From the NCBI RefSeq assembly GCF_009928525.1, contig NZ_JAABOK010000004.1:248001-312000 (forward strand): a DNA stretch of 64,000 bases, in the 5' to 3' direction. Position 1 is the first letter of the stretch, and each line of letters starts with the position of its first letter. The notes beneath the pieces were generated by a model, which searched no databases, was not told where the DNA came from, and saw only the letters and a list, made by a program, of their open reading frames with translations. This stretch comes from Chitinophaga solisilvae (lineage in GTDB: Bacteria; Bacteroidota; Bacteroidia; Chitinophagales; Chitinophagaceae). Below are positions 63,001-64,000 of the stretch, one piece after another. The translations under genes were made by a program, and so were the position numbers.

Positions 63001-63479
63001 ATCAGCAGGATGTGATTGTGAAAGATAATGTGGCAATACCGCTGTTGAACTACAGCCTGACGCTGGGCGCAGCCTGGAAGCAACTGAGTATGGACGCTAC
63101 CTTCCAGGGTATCGGAGATTATACCAATCTGGTAGGCTACAAGATATGGTCAAATTATGATGCACGTCAGCTGGACCGCTGGACGCCGGATAATCCTGAT
63201 GCTACCTGGCCACGGCTGGGGGCGCAGCCTTCCAACTCCAGGACTTCAGATTTTTACAGCATGAACGGGAACTACCTGCGCCTGCGCAGTCTGCGGCTGG
63301 CTTATAACGTGCAGCCACTATGGCTCAAGCGCTATGGGCTGGAAGCGGTTTCCTTTAACGTGCAGGGCGGCAACCTGTTTGTCATCTCAAAAATTAAATT
63401 CATCGATCCGGAGAATGACAGTGTTAATTCCTATGGTGTACAGAAAACTTTCAGCGCCGGCGCTGTCGTGAAATTTTAA
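60051..63479 (+). CDS. SusC/RagA TonB-dependent transporter with STN domain
   Basis: A 1142-residue outer-membrane transporter. The signal peptide ends VYAQ. The STN domain (about 27-100) includes IPLSQALEEITRKYDTKFVF and LEEVLKRVLYPANLLFVYV. Then come the carboxypeptidase-like domain (LRGIITDVATREALPGVTV), the plug start VKVVEVGYGTKRKEAITGAV, DVESVTVLKDAASTAIYGSR and the barrel. It acts as the transducer for the ECF/FecR pair upstream and pairs with the truncated SusD gene downstream. The substrate class cannot be told without further genes of the locus. Confidence 0.92.
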   Translation: MQKTAMKLLLLLLCSMLTAGVYAQVENGRQAIPLSQALEEITRKYDTKFVFDTELIKRRSTQVVVGNLKNLPLEEVLKRVLYPANLLFVYVSENNYMLIQRPVQAKPGAAPVANAKAVAAEAVTTANHALRGIITDVATREALPGVTVRLLPSGKGVLTDQNGRFVFHDTDPGEHTVRASFIGYSTREMSGSTDAIMQIGLVQDTRTLDEVKVVEVGYGTKRKEAITGAVSSVSNKTITQMPTPVLSTALIGTIPGLFGKQSGGSPGKDFSRLLIRSSSFLNSPLVVIDGVPLNDASYGGMLGSQAGLNDIDPMDVESVTVLKDAASTAIYGSRGGNGVILVTTKRGKIGKPKFTFAASTTYSRPTQRPKFVDNHTQALLENEYAQNSGRGTIYSDAVLDTIRLGLNPDKYANTNWYNAVLRDFSNGQNYNLNVNGGTEGIRYNVSGGFNNQRSLLAAMGGMKRYSIASNLDTRLSKHFTVGVDLSYRYEQVEEPPTGANTVMSGVFGMSPLQPVYFSNGLPAAHYTGTVSNPAVQAGNSGYSRTFGNYLNAKLKAEYAIPFVKGLAARAMTSFDRNSYGSKDFKVPYKLYRANSLGAYTAVAGVDNRGADLKPTLLQNESRASFTTMEFGLNYDRSFGLHHLSGMALYTTNESMVTFLSAGRNNIFTPSTDELFAGNASVNSTNNGYTREFGRVGYVGRLAYSYNARYYLEGSFRSEASVNYADGHRWGFFPSVSAGWRLSEEHFLKDHASWLDELKLKASYGMAGDESGAGFSSYLNNFSVGQNTGNLNSTTGKMAYIFGGVFAPSLYTRDVIPNTNITWGVMRSVNAGVNMSVLKGLFAAELEVYRKNNSNILISVTDDVPLTFGAVTPMLNMGKTHTTGFELTLMHNNTVGKNFSYSVKSMISRTKTITDFSGEQAGLPAWNEGQYNGWSPNVSRIYKSLGLFQSQAEIDAWAVQDGRNNKTLHPGDIRFADLNGDHIIDQQDVIVKDNVAIPLLNYSLTLGAAWKQLSMDATFQGIGDYTNLVGYKIWSNYDARQLDRWTPDNPDATWPRLGAQPSNSRTSDFYSMNGNYLRLRSLRLAYNVQPLWLKRYGLEAVSFNVQGGNLFVISKIKFIDPENDSVNSYGVQKTFSAGAVVKF

Positions 63480-63487
63480 TCTTCAAC

Positions 63488-64000
63488 ATGCAGATCATGA
63501 CCAGAAATATAACCACCGCTTTTATTGCAGGATGTATGCTGTTAACCAGCTCCTGTACAAAAGATATTCTCGGTAAAAAACCTAAAGACAGCATCTCTGA
63601 GCTGGATGTCTGGAAAGATATGAGTCTGGTAAGCAATTACGCTACCTACTTTTATTCTACCCTGCAGAGTGGCTACAGCAGGAACTTCTACCTGTGTGAG
63701 GCTACTGATGACGCAATTGCTGCGTTGGATAATGATCCTTATACCATTGTTCCGCTGACCACCGATGCCAGCTGGACGCCGGTCAATGCGCCTTTCAATG
63801 ATTACTATGAAAGGCTGTATAAGAGCATCCGTAAAGCCAACGATTTTCTGGAACGCATTGATGCGGTTCCCGGAGATGCTGATCAGCGGAAACAGCTGAA
63901 GGCAGAAATCCGTTTCTTCCGCGCGTATTATTATGCAGAGCTGATTAATTATTTCAGCGATGATCCGGTTACTGCTGCAGGCATATTACCATCCGGCGCA
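63488..64000 (+). CDS. SusD/RagB-like lipoprotein, 5' part (cut by window end)
   Basis: 171 codons are visible from the ATG at 63488 (a second ATG at 63497 is possible). Lipoprotein signal with lipobox-like GCMLLTSSC, then ILGKKPKDSISELDVWKDM. The SusD helix region YERLYKSIRKANDFLERID and LKAEIRFFRAYYYAELINYF is present. It starts nine bases after the SusC stop, completing the SusC/SusD pair. The C-terminal two thirds lie outside the window. Confidence 0.88.
   Translation, partial: MQIMTRNITTAFIAGCMLLTSSCTKDILGKKPKDSISELDVWKDMSLVSNYATYFYSTLQSGYSRNFYLCEATDDAIAALDNDPYTIVPLTTDASWTPVNAPFNDYYERLYKSIRKANDFLERIDAVPGDADQRKQLKAEIRFFRAYYYAELINYFSDDPVTAAGILPSGA

Overview
The window comes from a Bacteroidota chromosome, most like Chitinophaga or a close relative in the Chitinophagaceae. 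This rests on three SusC/SusD pairs, two ECF sigma/FecR regulatory cassettes, TAnnTTTG-type -7 promoter elements, few Shine-Dalgarno sites, a Bacteroidota-type class I lanthipeptide locus and several Sec-exported proteins ending in AQ. The genus is an inference. No tRNA, rRNA, CRISPR array, insertion sequence or prophage was seen.

Layout. 1-390: 3' end of a DUF3037 gene and its terminator. 460-4430: a PchR-like AraC regulator facing a three-gene hydroxamate siderophore operon (N-hydroxylase, membrane acyltransferase, IucB-type N-acetyltransferase) with no NIS synthetase. 4430-5030: gene-free, with four stem-loops ending in a terminator (possible small RNA). 5030-16640: a second AraC regulator, then a glycan-utilisation locus (ECF sigma, FecR, STN-containing SusC, SusD, GH2, GH29 fucosidase). 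16645-26220: HtrA-like protease, VOC protein, YfhO-like membrane protein, four paralogous exported coiled-coil proteins and an NmrA-like oxidoreductase. 26224-32081: a class I lanthipeptide locus with LanB, two unannotated precursor peptides (29597-29755 and 29771-29941), LanC and a NarL-type regulator. 32520-35660: an exported HELGH protein, an HxlR regulator, an NAD(P)-binding reductase and a DsbA-like protein.

The most unusual region is 35819-58055, thirteen same-strand genes with small gaps or 4-base overlaps. It opens with a 1086-residue fusion of an indoleamine-2,3-dioxygenase-like haem domain, an FAD/NADPH reductase and a cytochrome b5 domain. It continues with trpE, trpG, trpD, trpC, trpB and trpA (no trpF), then two genes that together look like a VioB/RebD/StaD-type indole-pyruvate imine dimer synthase split in two. 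It ends with an exported amidohydrolase with a beta-propeller, an exported TlpA-type thioredoxin, a SusC/SusD pair and a Tat-type sarcosine/N-methyltryptophan oxidase-like flavoenzyme. The simplest reading is a dedicated tryptophan supply feeding an undescribed indole-derived metabolite, with export, uptake or periplasmic processing attached. The remaining 58258-64000 is a second ECF/FecR/SusC/SusD locus cut by the window end.

A dispersed family of long, nearly perfect palindromes (arms 37-58 bases) sits at six gene ends, four of them between convergent genes. Copies share sequence, and differences between copies are matched on both arms, so the pairing is kept. They probably act as (often bidirectional) terminators.
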